DNA of 64,000 nucleotides from assembly GCA_964389525.1 (NCBI GenBank), contig CAYMEX010000005.1, forward strand, positions 1 to 64,000, read 5' to 3'. The stretch is from JAFLTL01 sp964389525 (GTDB lineage: Bacteria > Bacteroidota > Bacteroidia > Bacteroidales > Muribaculaceae). Under the pieces are notes generated by a model that was not told where the DNA came from, ran no database searches, and was given only the letters and a program-made list of their open reading frames with translations. Below, in pieces: positions 34,494 through 44,326 of the stretch; within the stretch, counting starts at the first letter, position 1, and every line of letters starts with the position of its first letter. Both the position numbers and the translations under genes were made by a program.

Positions 34494-34597
34494 TATAGAA
34501 AATTAAATTAGCTTTTTACGTTTAAGGCCTCCGGCGCGTGAAGACAGCCGGCGACATGTCTCTGCACGACTATATAACAAAAACCGTGCCGACTTGA

Positions 34598-36385
34598 TCA
34601 CATGCGTTCCGGCACTTTGATGCCGAGAAGCGACATGGCCTTCTTCACGGTGCGTGCGGTCACCGACGACAGCTCGAGGCGAAGCGACCTGACGGCGGCA
34701 TTTTCCTCCTTCAGTATCGAGTGGTCGTGATAGAACTGGTTGTAGAGTTTCACCAGCTCGTATGCATAGTTGGCGATCAGAGCGGGAGAGAAGTTGCGTC
34801 CGGCCTCGGCCACTACACCGGCGAAGTCGTTGAGCCACTGTATGAGGGCTATCTCCTTCTCGTCGGGGACGACAGTCGTGTAGTCCACGTTTTCGAGACC
34901 CGACTCGGCGGCCTTGCGGAGCACCGAGCGTATGCGGGCGTAGGTGTACTGTATGAACGGACCCGTGTTGCCGTTGAAATCGATCGTCTCTTTCGGATCA
35001 AAGGTGATGTTTTTGCGCGGATCGACCTTGAGCAGGAAATACTTGAGCGCTCCGAGTCCTACGGTCTCGGCGATATCCTCGATCTCGGCCTCGCTGAGTC
35101 CGTCGAGTTTGCCGAGCTGCTGCGATACCTCGCGTGCGGTCGACACCATCTCCTCCATCAGGTCGTCGGCGTCGACAACCGTGCCCTCGCGGCTCTTCAT
35201 CTTGCCTTCGGGCAGCTCGACCATGCCGTATGAGAAGTGCACCAGATCTTTGCCCCACTTGAATCCGAGCTTGTCGAGCAGCAGCGAGAGCACCTGGAAG
35301 TGATAGTTCTGCTCGTTACCGACGACATATATCATCTTGTCGATGGGGTAGTCGCGGTAGCGCAGTTTGGCGGTGCCTATGTCCTGGGTCATGTAGACCG
35401 AAGTGCCGTCGCTGCGCAGAAGCAGCTTGTGGTCGAGGCCGTCGGCTGTCAGGTCGGCCCATACCGAGCCGTCCTCCTTGCGGTACATTATGCCCTTCTC
35501 AAGTCCCTCGAGCACTTTTTCCTTACCTTCGAGATATGTGTCGCTCTCATAGTAGATTTTGTCGAAGCCTACGCCCATGCGGCGGTAGGTTTCGTCAAAT
35601 CCCGAGTAGACCCATTCGTTCATCATCTTCCAGCATCCGCGCACTTCGGCGTCGCCGGCCTCCCATTTTCTGAGCATCTCGCGCGCTTCGGCCATCAGGG
35701 GCGATGCCTTTTCAGCCTCTTCCTTGCTCATGCCGCCGGCCATGAGTTGCTCCAGCTCCTGCTTGTAGTGGCGGTCGAAAAGCACGTAGAAGTCTCCGAT
35801 AAGATGGTCGCCCTTCTTTCCTGCCTTCTCGGGGGTGACACCGTCGCCCCACTTCTGCCATGCAAGCATCGACTTGCATATGTGTATGCCGCGGTCGTTC
35901 ACGATGTTGGTCATCACTACGCGGTTGCCGCATGCCTTTAGTATCTCCGACAGGCTGAAGCCAAGCAGGTTGTTGCGGACGTGACCTAAGTGCAGGGGCT
36001 TGTTGGTGTTGGGCGACGAGTATTCCACCATCACGAGCGGGCTGGAGCCGGTGGCTTTGGTTATGCCGAAATCTGCGTCCGAAGCGATGTGCTTCAGCAC
36101 GCTGTTCCAGTAGGTAGGCTCTATCACGATATTGAGAAAGCCCTTGACCACGTTGTAGCGGTCGACGGCGGGCTCGTTGTCGACAAGCCAGTCTCCGATC
36201 TCCTTTCCCACGGCTTCCGGCGACTTGCGGGCCGCCTTTACCCAGGGGAAGACCACTACTGTGAGATTGCCCTCAAACTCCTTTCTTGTAGCCTGAGGAA
36301 CAATGTCCGATGCCTCGGTGTTAATGCCATAAAGCTCGCTGACTGCGCGCGCCACTCCCGACGATATGATGCTGTCTATCGACAT
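34598..36385 (-). CDS. argS: Arginyl-tRNA synthetase
   Basis: A 595-residue class I aminoacyl-tRNA synthetase charging tRNA-Arg in the cytoplasm. The ATP-binding HIGH-type motif is HLGH at 132-135 (SSPNTNKPLHLGHVRNN); the KMSKS-equivalent is GKMKSREGT near residue 390. The N-terminal Add1 domain (1-100) and C-terminal anticodon-binding (DALR) domain, starting near FIQYTYARIRSVLRK, are complete. Start ATG 36385. Confidence 0.97.
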   Translation of the reverse strand: MSIDSIISSGVARAVSELYGINTEASDIVPQATRKEFEGNLTVVVFPWVKAARKSPEAVGKEIGDWLVDNEPAVDRYNVVKGFLNIVIEPTYWNSVLKHIASDADFGITKATGSSPLVMVEYSSPNTNKPLHLGHVRNNLLGFSLSEILKACGNRVVMTNIVNDRGIHICKSMLAWQKWGDGVTPEKAGKKGDHLIGDFYVLFDRHYKQELEQLMAGGMSKEEAEKASPLMAEAREMLRKWEAGDAEVRGCWKMMNEWVYSGFDETYRRMGVGFDKIYYESDTYLEGKEKVLEGLEKGIMYRKEDGSVWADLTADGLDHKLLLRSDGTSVYMTQDIGTAKLRYRDYPIDKMIYVVGNEQNYHFQVLSLLLDKLGFKWGKDLVHFSYGMVELPEGKMKSREGTVVDADDLMEEMVSTAREVSQQLGKLDGLSEAEIEDIAETVGLGALKYFLLKVDPRKNITFDPKETIDFNGNTGPFIQYTYARIRSVLRKAAESGLENVDYTTVVPDEKEIALIQWLNDFAGVVAEAGRNFSPALIANYAYELVKLYNQFYHDHSILKEENAAVRSLRLELSSVTARTVKKAMSLLGIKVPERM

Positions 36386-36437
36386 TGTCTTGTTGCGTGT
36401 TGGTTCTTATTTCGTTATATCGGTTTTGCGAATAGTG

Positions 36438-36445
36438 CAAATTTA
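36438..36445 (-). promoter_or_regulatory. -7 box for argS
   Basis: TAAATTTG on the minus strand, 53 bases before the argS ATG, fits TAnnTTTG. The nearest TTG upstream is 24 bases away, slightly beyond the usual spacing. Confidence 0.45.
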
Positions 36446-36578
36446 AACAAAAAAAATGAAATGTGAGGTCAATGGTCAGCCATATAAACAATACTCTGTG
36501 GAGTTTTTTGCCATATTGTTGGTGAAAAAGGACTATATATTGAAGTGCACGAATTATGATTGTTTGAGCATTTATGTC

Positions 36579-36586
36579 TAACTTTG
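36579..36586 (+). promoter_or_regulatory. -7 box for the RND efflux operon
   Basis: TAACTTTG fits TAnnTTTG, with an ATTG 16 bases upstream. The predicted start leaves a leader of about 60 bases before the adaptor gene. The gap 36386-36653 between divergent argS and this operon shows no other gene. Confidence 0.5.
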
Positions 36587-36653
36587 CATGACGAAATGAT
36601 AGGTACATATCACAAAATAACAACAGAAACGTTAGTAAATTATATTAATAATA

Positions 36654-37820
36654 ATGATGATTAAGCAGCTATTTATTGCAGGTGCATCAGCAGTCACTCT
36701 ATCAGCACTGATTGCCTCATGCTCTTCCGGTGGACAGCAGGGACTTGCCCAGGGACAGGCTCCTCAGATTGCCGTCCAGACTCTCTCGATTGGATCTTCT
36801 GCACTTGACCACGCTTACCCTGCCACTATAAAGGGTAAGACCGATATCGAAATCCGGCCTCAGGTCAGCGGATTTATCACGAAAGTACATGTGGACGAGG
36901 GACAGCGTGTCAGCAAAGGACAGCCCTTGTTTACAATCGATCAGGTTCAGTTTCAGGCGGCCGTCGATCAGGCCGAGGCTTCGCTCGCTGCCGCGCAGAC
37001 TGCCGTGCAGACTGCCACTCTGACCGCCGAAAACAAGCAGCGGCTTTTCGACAAGAACATCATAAGCGAGTATGAGAACCAGCTCGCAAAAAACAATCTT
37101 GCTACTGCAAAGGCTACTCTCGCTCAGGCTGAGGCTGCTCTGACAAACGCACGGAAAAATCTCAGCTACACTGTAGTCACTGCTCCGAGCGACGGTGTTG
37201 TGGGCATGATACCCAATCGTGAGGGATCGCTTGCATCTCCGTCGATGGTTCAGGCACTTACCACCGTCAGCGACAACAGCGAAGTTTACGCATACTTCTC
37301 GCTCACCGAGCGCGATCTCCTCGACATGACCGACAACGGCAACGCCACGCTGCAGGAGCGCATCGCTGCCATGCCCGAGGTGCAGCTCCGCTTGTCCGAC
37401 GGCAGCATCTATCCGCTGTCTGGAAAAGTCGCCACCGTGTCGGGTGTGATCGATAACTCCACCGGTTCGGCTTCGGTGCGCGCGCTCTTCAAAAACAACA
37501 ACGGCATGCTCCGCAGCGGATCGACTGGACAGATACTACTTCCTGTCACTCAGGACAGTGTCATCATTATCCCGCAGAAAGCCACATATGAGCTTCAGGA
37601 TCGCCGATTTGTCTATGCTCTGACCGACAGCAACACGCTTGTCAGCCGGCCGATTCAGGTCGACGCTCTCAACGACGGAAAGACATTCGTCGTCAAGTCG
37701 GGTGTCAACCCCGGTGAGCGCATTGCAGTGGAAGGCGTCGGCGTCTCGTTGCGCGACGGCATGAAGATCACTCCGGTTGACGCTGCCGCCAAGGGTGCGC
37801 CTGCTGCAGCCGCTGAGTGA
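36654..37820 (+). CDS. RND efflux periplasmic adaptor lipoprotein (AcrA/MexA-like)
   Basis: A 388-residue membrane-fusion protein linking the RND pump to its outer-membrane channel. The lipobox LIASC places Cys23. The order is: barrel-sandwich half (KGKTDIEIRPQVSGFI TKV), an alpha-helical hairpin rich in Ala/Gln (about 100-165, VDQAEASLAAAQTAVQ), second sandwich half (NLSYTVVTAPSDGVVG), beta-barrel and membrane-proximal domains. It is the first gene of the three-gene operon; 61 bases separate it from the pump gene. Confidence 0.93.
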   Translation: MMIKQLFIAGASAVTLSALIASCSSGGQQGLAQGQAPQIAVQTLSIGSSALDHAYPATIKGKTDIEIRPQVSGFITKVHVDEGQRVSKGQPLFTIDQVQFQAAVDQAEASLAAAQTAVQTATLTAENKQRLFDKNIISEYENQLAKNNLATAKATLAQAEAALTNARKNLSYTVVTAPSDGVVGMIPNREGSLASPSMVQALTTVSDNSEVYAYFSLTERDLLDMTDNGNATLQERIAAMPEVQLRLSDGSIYPLSGKVATVSGVIDNSTGSASVRALFKNNNGMLRSGSTGQILLPVTQDSVIIIPQKATYELQDRRFVYALTDSNTLVSRPIQVDALNDGKTFVVKSGVNPGERIAVEGVGVSLRDGMKITPVDAAAKGAPAAAAE

Positions 37821-37881
37821 TAATCGGTGTCTTCTATCTTTCCTCCACTTGTTTATTCCAGTCTTTATCAAAAAACGATAA

Positions 37882-40800
37882 ATGAAACTTGACAGATTTA
37901 TAAATCGTCCGGTGTTGTCGACGGTGATATCGATATTCATCGTCCTTCTGGGTCTGATCGGACTGTTCTCACTTCCTATCACCCAGTTCCCGGATATCGC
38001 GCCGCCGACGATCTCGGTGAGCACGACATATACCGGTGCAAACGCCCAGGCCGTGCTCAACTCGGTTATCGCCCCGCTCGAGGAGTCGATCAACGGAGCC
38101 GAGGGCATGACATACATGGAGTCGACTGCTACAAACACCGGTTCCGCAAATATCAGTGTGTACTTCGAGCAGGGATTTGATCCTAACATGGCTGCCGTCG
38201 ACGTGCAGAACCGTGTGGCAAAAGCCCAGAGCCTTCTGCCTGCCGAGGTTACTCGTGTAGGTGTGCTCACGCAGAAACGTCAGACTTCGATGCTTCTCAA
38301 CGTGGCGCTCTACGACAAGTCGGGCAAATACTCCGAGGAGTTCATCGACAACTATGCTAAAATCAACGTTATCCCGCAGTTGCAGCGTGTCTCGGGTGTG
38401 GGCGATGTGATGAGCTTCGGTGCCGACTACTCCATGCGCATATGGCTCAAACCCGATGTGATGGCGCAGTACAACCTCATGCCCGACGATATCACATATG
38501 CTCTTGCCGAGCAGAATATCGAGGCAGCTCCCGGCGCGTTCGGCGAGCAGGGCGACCAGAGCTTCCAGTACACGATGCGTTACAAAGGCCGTCTTACTAC
38601 CCCCGACGAGTTTGAGAACATCGTGGTGGCAGCCAAGCCCACAGGCGAGGTGCTTCGTCTCGGCGATGTGGCAGAGGTAGAGCTCGGACGTGTCACATAC
38701 GGATTCCATAACTCGCTCAACGGCTATCCTGCAACCAGTGCGATCATTTTCCAGACAGCAGGATCAAACGCTACACAGATCATCGACGACTGTCTGAAAG
38801 TGGTTGACGACATGAAGGACGAGCTGCCCGACGGTCTTGAGTTCGCGATCCCGATGAACAACAACGACTTCCTTGACGCGTCGATCCATGAGGTTATCAA
38901 GACCCTCATCGAGGCGTTCATACTCGTGTTCTTCGTGGTTTACGTGTTCCTGCAGGACGTCCGCTCGACGATCATTCCCTCCATCGCGATACCTGTGGCC
39001 CTTGTCGGCACATTCTTCTTCATGAACCTGATCGGATTCTCGATCAACCTCATCACTCTCTCGGCTCTCGTGCTTGCGATCGCGATTGTGGTCGACGACG
39101 CCATTGTGGTGATCGAGGCGGTGCATGCAAAACTCGATGCCGGTTACAAGAGTGCCCGCAAGGCGTCGATCGATGCGATGTCTGAGATCTCCGGAGCGCT
39201 TATCTCGATTACCCTTGTGATGATGCTCGTGTTCATACCTGTGTCGTTCATCTCGGGTACGTCGGGTGTGTTCTACCGCCAGTTCGGTCTGACCATGGCC
39301 ATAGCCATCGGTCTGTCGGCTCTCAACGCGCTCACCCTGTCGCCTGCACTGTGTGCTGTGTTCCTTAAGGCACACGACGAGAAGCCCCTCAAGGAGCGTC
39401 TTGGCGATGCCTACAGTGCTGCCGGCGAGGTTATGGCAAAGCGTGCGAAAAAAACATTCTCGCTCGATCTTCCGCCGCTTGTCACCGGTGTGGCTCTTGT
39501 CGCAACCATCCTTTTCATGGTGCTCGGCTGGTACAGCGAGCCCTCGCATATCCTTAAATTCGTTGTCGCTGTCGCTGTAGCCGTCATCACAGTTCTCGGC
39601 ATCATCGGCAAGCGTTTCCACAAAGGATTTGAGATCGGTTTCGGCCGTGTGCTCAAGGTCTACAACCGTGCATCGTCCTGGTTTGTGGCTCACAAGATCA
39701 CCTCTTTCGCCACCGTAGCTGCATCCATCGCCGTGCTTGTGTGGCTCATGGGACGCACGCCTACCACCCTTGTCCCCAATGAAGATACCGGCGTACTGTT
39801 CTGCATGGTCGACATGCCCCCGGGCACATCGCAGGAACGCACCATGGAGGTGCTCGACAAGGTCGACCAGATCCTGGCCGGAATACCCGAGATCGAGTAC
39901 CGAATGAAGATCGCCGGTTACAGCTTCATGGCAGGTCAGGGTGCCACCTACGGTACATTCATCGTCAAGCTGAAGAATTGGGAAGAGCGTAAACAGGCCG
40001 ATCAGGTGTCGACTGCCATACTTGGAAAAATTTACGGTATGGCCGGAGCCATGATCAAGGACGGCCGTGTCGTTTGCTTCGCGCCTCCTATGATCACCGG
40101 TTACTCGCTCACCAACGGTTTCGAACTCAAGATGCAGGATAAGACCGGCGGTGACGTCAACGAGTTCTTCGCGATCGTGCAGAATTTCCTCGGCAAACTC
40201 AACCAGCAACCTGAAGTTCAGGTGGCAATGACCACGTTCAACCCCACTTTCCCGCAGTATATGATCGATATAGACGCCGCCAAGGCAAAACAGGCCGGCA
40301 TCTCTCCCTCGACCATTCTGTCGACACTTCAGGGCTACTACGGAGGTATGTACATCTCCAACTTCAACCGTTTCGGTAAGATCTACCGCGTGATGATGCA
40401 GGCTTCGCCCGAGGCGCGCGTCTCGCCCGAGACACTCTCGGCGATCAAGATACGCAATGGCGGTGAGATGGCATCCCTCTCCAATTACGTCACCCTCACC
40501 AAGATCTATGGCCCCGACCTGCTCAACCGATTCAACATGTTCCAGTCGATATCGGTTACCGGTCAGCCCGCCGCAGGCTATTCTTCGGGTCAGGCACTTG
40601 CTGCCGTGCAGCGTGTGGCTGCCGAGACACTGCCCGCAGGTTTCACCTACGAGTATTCGGGCATGACACGTGAGGAGGCCAAGTCAGGCGGAAGCACCAC
40701 TGCCATCATCTTCGCCCTCTGTCTCATCTTCGTCTACCTCCTGCTGTCGGCACAGTACGAGAGCTACATCCTTCCGCTTTCGGTTATCCTCTCGATACCG

Positions 40801-41256
40801 TTCGGCCTCATGGGTGCCTTCATCTTCGCCGATCTTTTCAGCATCTCCAACAGTATCTATCTGCAGATCGCGCTGATCATGCTTATCGGTCTTCTCGCCA
40901 AGAACGCCATCCTCATTGTCGAGTTCGCGCTTGAGCGCCGCCGCACGGGCATGTCGATCGTCAATGCCGCGATCGCCGGAGCTACAGCGCGTCTGCGACC
41001 GATCCTCATGACATCGCTTGCGCTTATCATCGGTCTGTTGCCCATGATGTTCGCCACCGGTGCGGGCGCCAACGGCAACCGTGCCCTCGGCACCGGATCT
41101 ATCGGCGGTATGCTCATCGGCATGGTGCTCCAGGTGCTTGTCGTGCCGGCGTTGTTCGTCATCTTCGAGATTATACAGGAGAAGATCACCCCGCTCAAGT
41201 GGGAGGACACCAACAACGATGCCGTCGAGAGCGAGATCGTACAGTATTCAAAGTAA
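37882..41256 (+). CDS. RND multidrug efflux pump, HAE1/AcrB family
   Basis: A 1124-residue proton-driven inner-membrane pump, somewhat longer than the usual ~1050 because of an added stretch around residues 505-590 with extra hydrophobic segments (LPPLVTGVALVATILFMVLG, HILKFVVAVAVAVITVLGII). Typical features are the N-terminal FINRPVLSTVISIFIVLLG, VDDAIVVIEAVHAKLDAG in helix 4 with the proton-relay aspartates, and the second-half repeat starting GYSSGQALAAVQRVA. It pairs with the adaptor before it and the channel after it; substrates cannot be predicted. Confidence 0.95.
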   Translation: MKLDRFINRPVLSTVISIFIVLLGLIGLFSLPITQFPDIAPPTISVSTTYTGANAQAVLNSVIAPLEESINGAEGMTYMESTATNTGSANISVYFEQGFDPNMAAVDVQNRVAKAQSLLPAEVTRVGVLTQKRQTSMLLNVALYDKSGKYSEEFIDNYAKINVIPQLQRVSGVGDVMSFGADYSMRIWLKPDVMAQYNLMPDDITYALAEQNIEAAPGAFGEQGDQSFQYTMRYKGRLTTPDEFENIVVAAKPTGEVLRLGDVAEVELGRVTYGFHNSLNGYPATSAIIFQTAGSNATQIIDDCLKVVDDMKDELPDGLEFAIPMNNNDFLDASIHEVIKTLIEAFILVFFVVYVFLQDVRSTIIPSIAIPVALVGTFFFMNLIGFSINLITLSALVLAIAIVVDDAIVVIEAVHAKLDAGYKSARKASIDAMSEISGALISITLVMMLVFIPVSFISGTSGVFYRQFGLTMAIAIGLSALNALTLSPALCAVFLKAHDEKPLKERLGDAYSAAGEVMAKRAKKTFSLDLPPLVTGVALVATILFMVLGWYSEPSHILKFVVAVAVAVITVLGIIGKRFHKGFEIGFGRVLKVYNRASSWFVAHKITSFATVAASIAVLVWLMGRTPTTLVPNEDTGVLFCMVDMPPGTSQERTMEVLDKVDQILAGIPEIEYRMKIAGYSFMAGQGATYGTFIVKLKNWEERKQADQVSTAILGKIYGMAGAMIKDGRVVCFAPPMITGYSLTNGFELKMQDKTGGDVNEFFAIVQNFLGKLNQQPEVQVAMTTFNPTFPQYMIDIDAAKAKQAGISPSTILSTLQGYYGGMYISNFNRFGKIYRVMMQASPEARVSPETLSAIKIRNGGEMASLSNYVTLTKIYGPDLLNRFNMFQSISVTGQPAAGYSSGQALAAVQRVAAETLPAGFTYEYSGMTREEAKSGGSTTAIIFALCLIFVYLLLSAQYESYILPLSVILSIPFGLMGAFIFADLFSISNSIYLQIALIMLIGLLAKNAILIVEFALERRRTGMSIVNAAIAGATARLRPILMTSLALIIGLLPMMFATGAGANGNRALGTGSIGGMLIGMVLQVLVVPALFVIFEIIQEKITPLKWEDTNNDAVESEIVQYSK

Positions 41257-41277
41257 GTAACCGCATCATCCTGAAAA

Positions 41278-42690
41278 ATGACTGCAAAAATACATAAGAC
41301 CCTTGTGGCCGGAGTGGTGGCGATTGCCATCATCCCGGCGCTCACGGGCTGCCATATCTACAATAAATTCGATATGGCCAAGCAGACCGGCGACGATCCT
41401 CTGTTGCAGGAATACGTCAAGGCGGCCGACCAGACAGCAGCCGAGGGAGCCCTCGGCACACTCTCATGGCAGACGGTCTACACCGATCCTGTGCTTCAGG
41501 GCTACATACAGCGCGCACTCGACAACAATATCGACCTCGAGAACGCGCGCCTCAACATCGACGTGGCCCACGCCAACATGCAGGGTGCACGCATGAGCTA
41601 TCTCCCCTCGGTAGCAATAGCGCCCAATGCCGCTGCCGCTTCCTACGATCACGCTCCCTTCACCAAGACCTACACCATACCTCTGGTACTCAACTGGGAG
41701 TTTGACGCATTCGGCAAGATACTCAACTCAAAGCGCGGAGCCGAGGCCACATATGCGCAGTCCAAGGACTACGAGCAGGCCGTGCGCTCGCAGATCATCG
41801 CCGGTGTCGCCAACCTCTACTACGCCATCTCCTCGCTCAAGGCTCAGATCGAGCTGACACGCGAGACCTCTATGGTGTGGAAGAGCAATGTCGAGACGAT
41901 GAAAGAGTACAAGGAGTCGGGACGCACCAACGAGGCCGGCGTTGCACAGAGTGAAGCCAACTACTACAACATCTGCGCGTCGCTCAACGACCTCGAAGTC
42001 TCGCTCAATGAGGCGATGAACTCATTTTCGCTCCTTCTCGGCGAGATGCCTCACGCATGGGATATCGAGCCGGGGCTTGCACTCGCCCTTCCGGCAGCCG
42101 TCAGCGACGGCGTGCCCATGGTGGAGCTTGCCAACCGCCCCGACGTCCGCGCCGCAGAGCGCTCGCTCGCAGTGGCCTATTACGCCACAAACTCGGCACG
42201 TGCCGCATTCTATCCGTCGATCAGCCTGAGCGCCAACCTCGGCTTCACCAACTCGATGGGAGGCATGGTGCACAACCCCGCCGTGTGGTTCACACAGCTT
42301 GCCGCATCGCTCACTGCGCCGATATTCCAGCGCGGACAGAACATCGCCCGCCTCAAGGCCACCAAGGCACAGCAGGAGCAGACACTCAACACATTCCGCT
42401 ACACGCTTATGAGTGCTGCTGCCGACGTGCACAACGCCATCGACTCCTACGACCGCAACACCGACAAGGCCGAGTGGCTCGGACGTCAGGTAAAGGCATG
42501 GCAGCGTTCGGTCGAGGCAACAACCGAGCTGTTCAAATACACCGACACGACCACCTATCTCGAGCTGCTCACCGCGCAGAGCGGACTGCTGTCGGCCCAG
42601 ATGGGAGCCATCAGCTGCGACCTTGCGCGCACACAGGCTGTCATCAGCCTCTATCAGTCGCTCGGCGGTGGTGGCATCGTCAATCAGTAA
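41278..42690 (+). CDS. Outer-membrane efflux channel lipoprotein (TolC/OprM-like)
   Basis: A 470-residue outer-membrane factor completing the tripartite pump. The lipobox ALTGC puts Cys25 at the mature N-terminus. Two similar halves of long coiled-coil helices are visible (NIDLENARLNIDVAHANMQG; NIARLKATKAQQEQTLNTF) with barrel strands between (YYATNSARAAFYPSISLSAN). It is 21 bases after the pump gene. The last gene of the efflux unit, 28 bases before lpxA. Confidence 0.94.
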   Translation: MTAKIHKTLVAGVVAIAIIPALTGCHIYNKFDMAKQTGDDPLLQEYVKAADQTAAEGALGTLSWQTVYTDPVLQGYIQRALDNNIDLENARLNIDVAHANMQGARMSYLPSVAIAPNAAAASYDHAPFTKTYTIPLVLNWEFDAFGKILNSKRGAEATYAQSKDYEQAVRSQIIAGVANLYYAISSLKAQIELTRETSMVWKSNVETMKEYKESGRTNEAGVAQSEANYYNICASLNDLEVSLNEAMNSFSLLLGEMPHAWDIEPGLALALPAAVSDGVPMVELANRPDVRAAERSLAVAYYATNSARAAFYPSISLSANLGFTNSMGGMVHNPAVWFTQLAASLTAPIFQRGQNIARLKATKAQQEQTLNTFRYTLMSAAADVHNAIDSYDRNTDKAEWLGRQVKAWQRSVEATTELFKYTDTTTYLELLTAQSGLLSAQMGAISCDLARTQAVISLYQSLGGGGIVNQ

Positions 42691-42718
42691 GCATCTAATA
42701 CCTTAATACATATCCGTC

Positions 42719-43504
42719 ATGATTTCACCACTCGCATACGTTGACCCTGCCGCCAGAATAGGCGACAACGTCACTATCCATCCATTCGCCTACATCGAAG
42801 CCGACGTTGAGATTGGCGACGGATGTGAGATCAAGCCCTATGCAAGCATCCTCAACGGTGCACGTCTTGGGCGTGGAAACGTCGTATATCAGGGAGCCGT
42901 GATCGGCGCGACGCCACAGGATTTCCGCTGGAAAGGCGAGAAAACCTACTGCTATATCGGCGACAACAACGTCATACGTGAGCATGTCATCATCAATCTT
43001 GGCATTAATCCGACAGGCGGCACACACATTGCCAGCGACAACTTCATCATGGCAAATGTGCATCTCGGTCACGACTGCACCATAGGCAACCACTGTGTGC
43101 TCGGCAACGGCGTGACATTCGGCGGAAGCGTCAAGGTCGGCGACTATGTCATCCTCTCGAGCAACTCCATCCTTCACGAAGGATCGGAAGTAGGCGACTG
43201 GGTGCTTGTCAAGGGCGGATGCCGCATCTCGGGCAATGTGCCCCCCTACGTCATTGTGGCGCACAATCCCGTGAGCTATTTCGGAGTCAACGCCTACGTG
43301 ATGCGCAAGGGCGGATTTGACCCCGACGTGATTGATGACGTTGCCAAGGCATACCGCCACGTCTACCAGAGCGGCACATCGGTGTTCAACGCACTCAACC
43401 GCATCGAGGACGACGTGAAAGAAAGCGAGTGTCGCGCAAAGATTCTCGATTTCATACGTCGCAACAACCTCCAGATCGTGGCTGTGCCCGTCGATCTCGA
43501 GTAA
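42719..43504 (+). CDS. lpxA: Acyl-ACP--UDP-N-acetylglucosamine O-acyltransferase
   Basis: A 261-residue left-handed beta-helix enzyme for the first step of lipid A synthesis. Hexapeptide repeats fill residues 1-190; the catalytic His118 is in VHLGHDCTIGNH, and GNVPPYVIVAHNPVSYFGVN matches the LpxA C-terminal signature, followed by the helical tail. It lies 28 bases after the efflux channel gene rather than beside lpxD, lpxC or fabZ, so it could be cotranscribed with the pump. A paralogue of the main lpxA is possible; this I cannot decide from the window. Confidence 0.9.
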   Translation: MISPLAYVDPAARIGDNVTIHPFAYIEADVEIGDGCEIKPYASILNGARLGRGNVVYQGAVIGATPQDFRWKGEKTYCYIGDNNVIREHVIINLGINPTGGTHIASDNFIMANVHLGHDCTIGNHCVLGNGVTFGGSVKVGDYVILSSNSILHEGSEVGDWVLVKGGCRISGNVPPYVIVAHNPVSYFGVNAYVMRKGGFDPDVIDDVAKAYRHVYQSGTSVFNALNRIEDDVKESECRAKILDFIRRNNLQIVAVPVDLE

Positions 43505-43535
43505 AAGACACAATAGCGAATCATCATATACAATC

Positions 43536-43588
43536 AGAAGCGGCAATCGGCATCTGGCCTGTTGCCGCTTCTTTTTTCTTTTTTTTTG
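43536..43588 (+). terminator. Terminator after lpxA
   Basis: AGAAGCGGCAA (43536-43546) and TTGCCGCTTCT (43562-43572) form an 11-base-pair stem, followed by a strong T-rich tract to 43588. Confidence 0.92.
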
Positions 43589-43608
43589 TCTTGCCGCAAA
43601 AAAACTCC

Positions 43609-43647
43609 AAAAAAGTGAGTATATTAAAAGCATAAATCCGTCTTAAT
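43609..43647 (+). promoter_or_regulatory. Candidate ECF-sigma promoter before the sigma gene
   Basis: AAAAAAG, an A/T-rich spacer and CGTCTTAAT (43639-43647) align with 44928-44964 upstream of fecR, where the same AAAAAAG and the same CGTCTTAAT are found at nearly the same spacing. CGTC is a common -10 core of ECF promoters. This would give autoregulation of the sigma gene; it is inferred from the shared pattern. Confidence 0.5.
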
Positions 43648-43723
43648 ATATCCTGTTTTGACTTCCTCCGTGATGTCACGTAAGACTGTCGCGAAAAAAT
43701 GAGTCATATCATGTATCTGCCAT

Positions 43724-44326
43724 ATGAACGACATTGAATTGTGGAAACTGGTACTGAAGGGCGATTCTTCAGCACTTTCAATGCTGTATTGCAGATACTA
43801 TGAGCTTATGCTTAATTACGGGCTGAGATATACGTCAGACGTGGATCTTGTGAAAGACTGCATACAGGACGTTTTTGTGAAGATATGCAGCAGCCGTCGC
43901 CTTTCCGATCTCACATATGTCAGATCCTATCTGTTGGCCTCGATGCGCAACGTCCTGCTCGACCGGCTGTCGGCGCTCCACATAGAGGAGAATATCGATG
44001 ATTATGCGTTTTGTCTTGACATTGACGATACCGCGCTTGAGCGGCTTTTCATGCACGACGACGAGAAGCTGCGTCTGAGCCGCCGTATACTTTCAGCCTA
44101 CGGCATGTTGCCGAAAAAACAGCGCGAAGTTCTGTATCTGCGCTACGTCAAGGGACTTTCACACAAAGAAGTGGCGGCAGTGCTTGAGATCAACCCACAG
44201 TCGTCGATGAATCAGATACATCGCGCTCTTGAGCGGCTGCGTGCAGCCCTTGGTGCCGATTTCGACGAAAGCATGGCCTTGCTTTTATGGGCCGCAGGTT
44301 GCGGGACACTCACCTCCAGCCTCTGA
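43724..44326 (+). CDS. ECF sigma factor (sigma-70 family)
   Basis: A 200-residue extracytoplasmic-function sigma factor. Region 2 spans about 10-75 (ALSMLYCRYYELMLNYGLRY, LVKDCIQDVFVKIC, YVRSYLLASMRNVLLDRL) and region 4 about 125-180 (ILSAYGMLPKKQREVLYLRY, GLSHKEVAAVLEINPQSSMN). It probably drives the SusC/SusD genes downstream in response to a substrate signal passed by SusC and FecR. The usual partner fecR follows only after a 657-base repeat-rich gap. Confidence 0.92.
   Translation: MNDIELWKLVLKGDSSALSMLYCRYYELMLNYGLRYTSDVDLVKDCIQDVFVKICSSRRLSDLTYVRSYLLASMRNVLLDRLSALHIEENIDDYAFCLDIDDTALERLFMHDDEKLRLSRRILSAYGMLPKKQREVLYLRYVKGLSHKEVAAVLEINPQSSMNQIHRALERLRAALGADFDESMALLLWAAGCGTLTSSL

Noticed and set aside
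36321..36623. 100-codon minus-strand frame before the RND operon
   Set aside because: Overlaps the argS start and both promoters; no signal, domain or plausible start.
38764..40209. Minus-strand open frame of 481 codons
   Set aside because: Lies opposite the RND pump gene, has His/Glu/Arg-rich composition and no recognisable domain.
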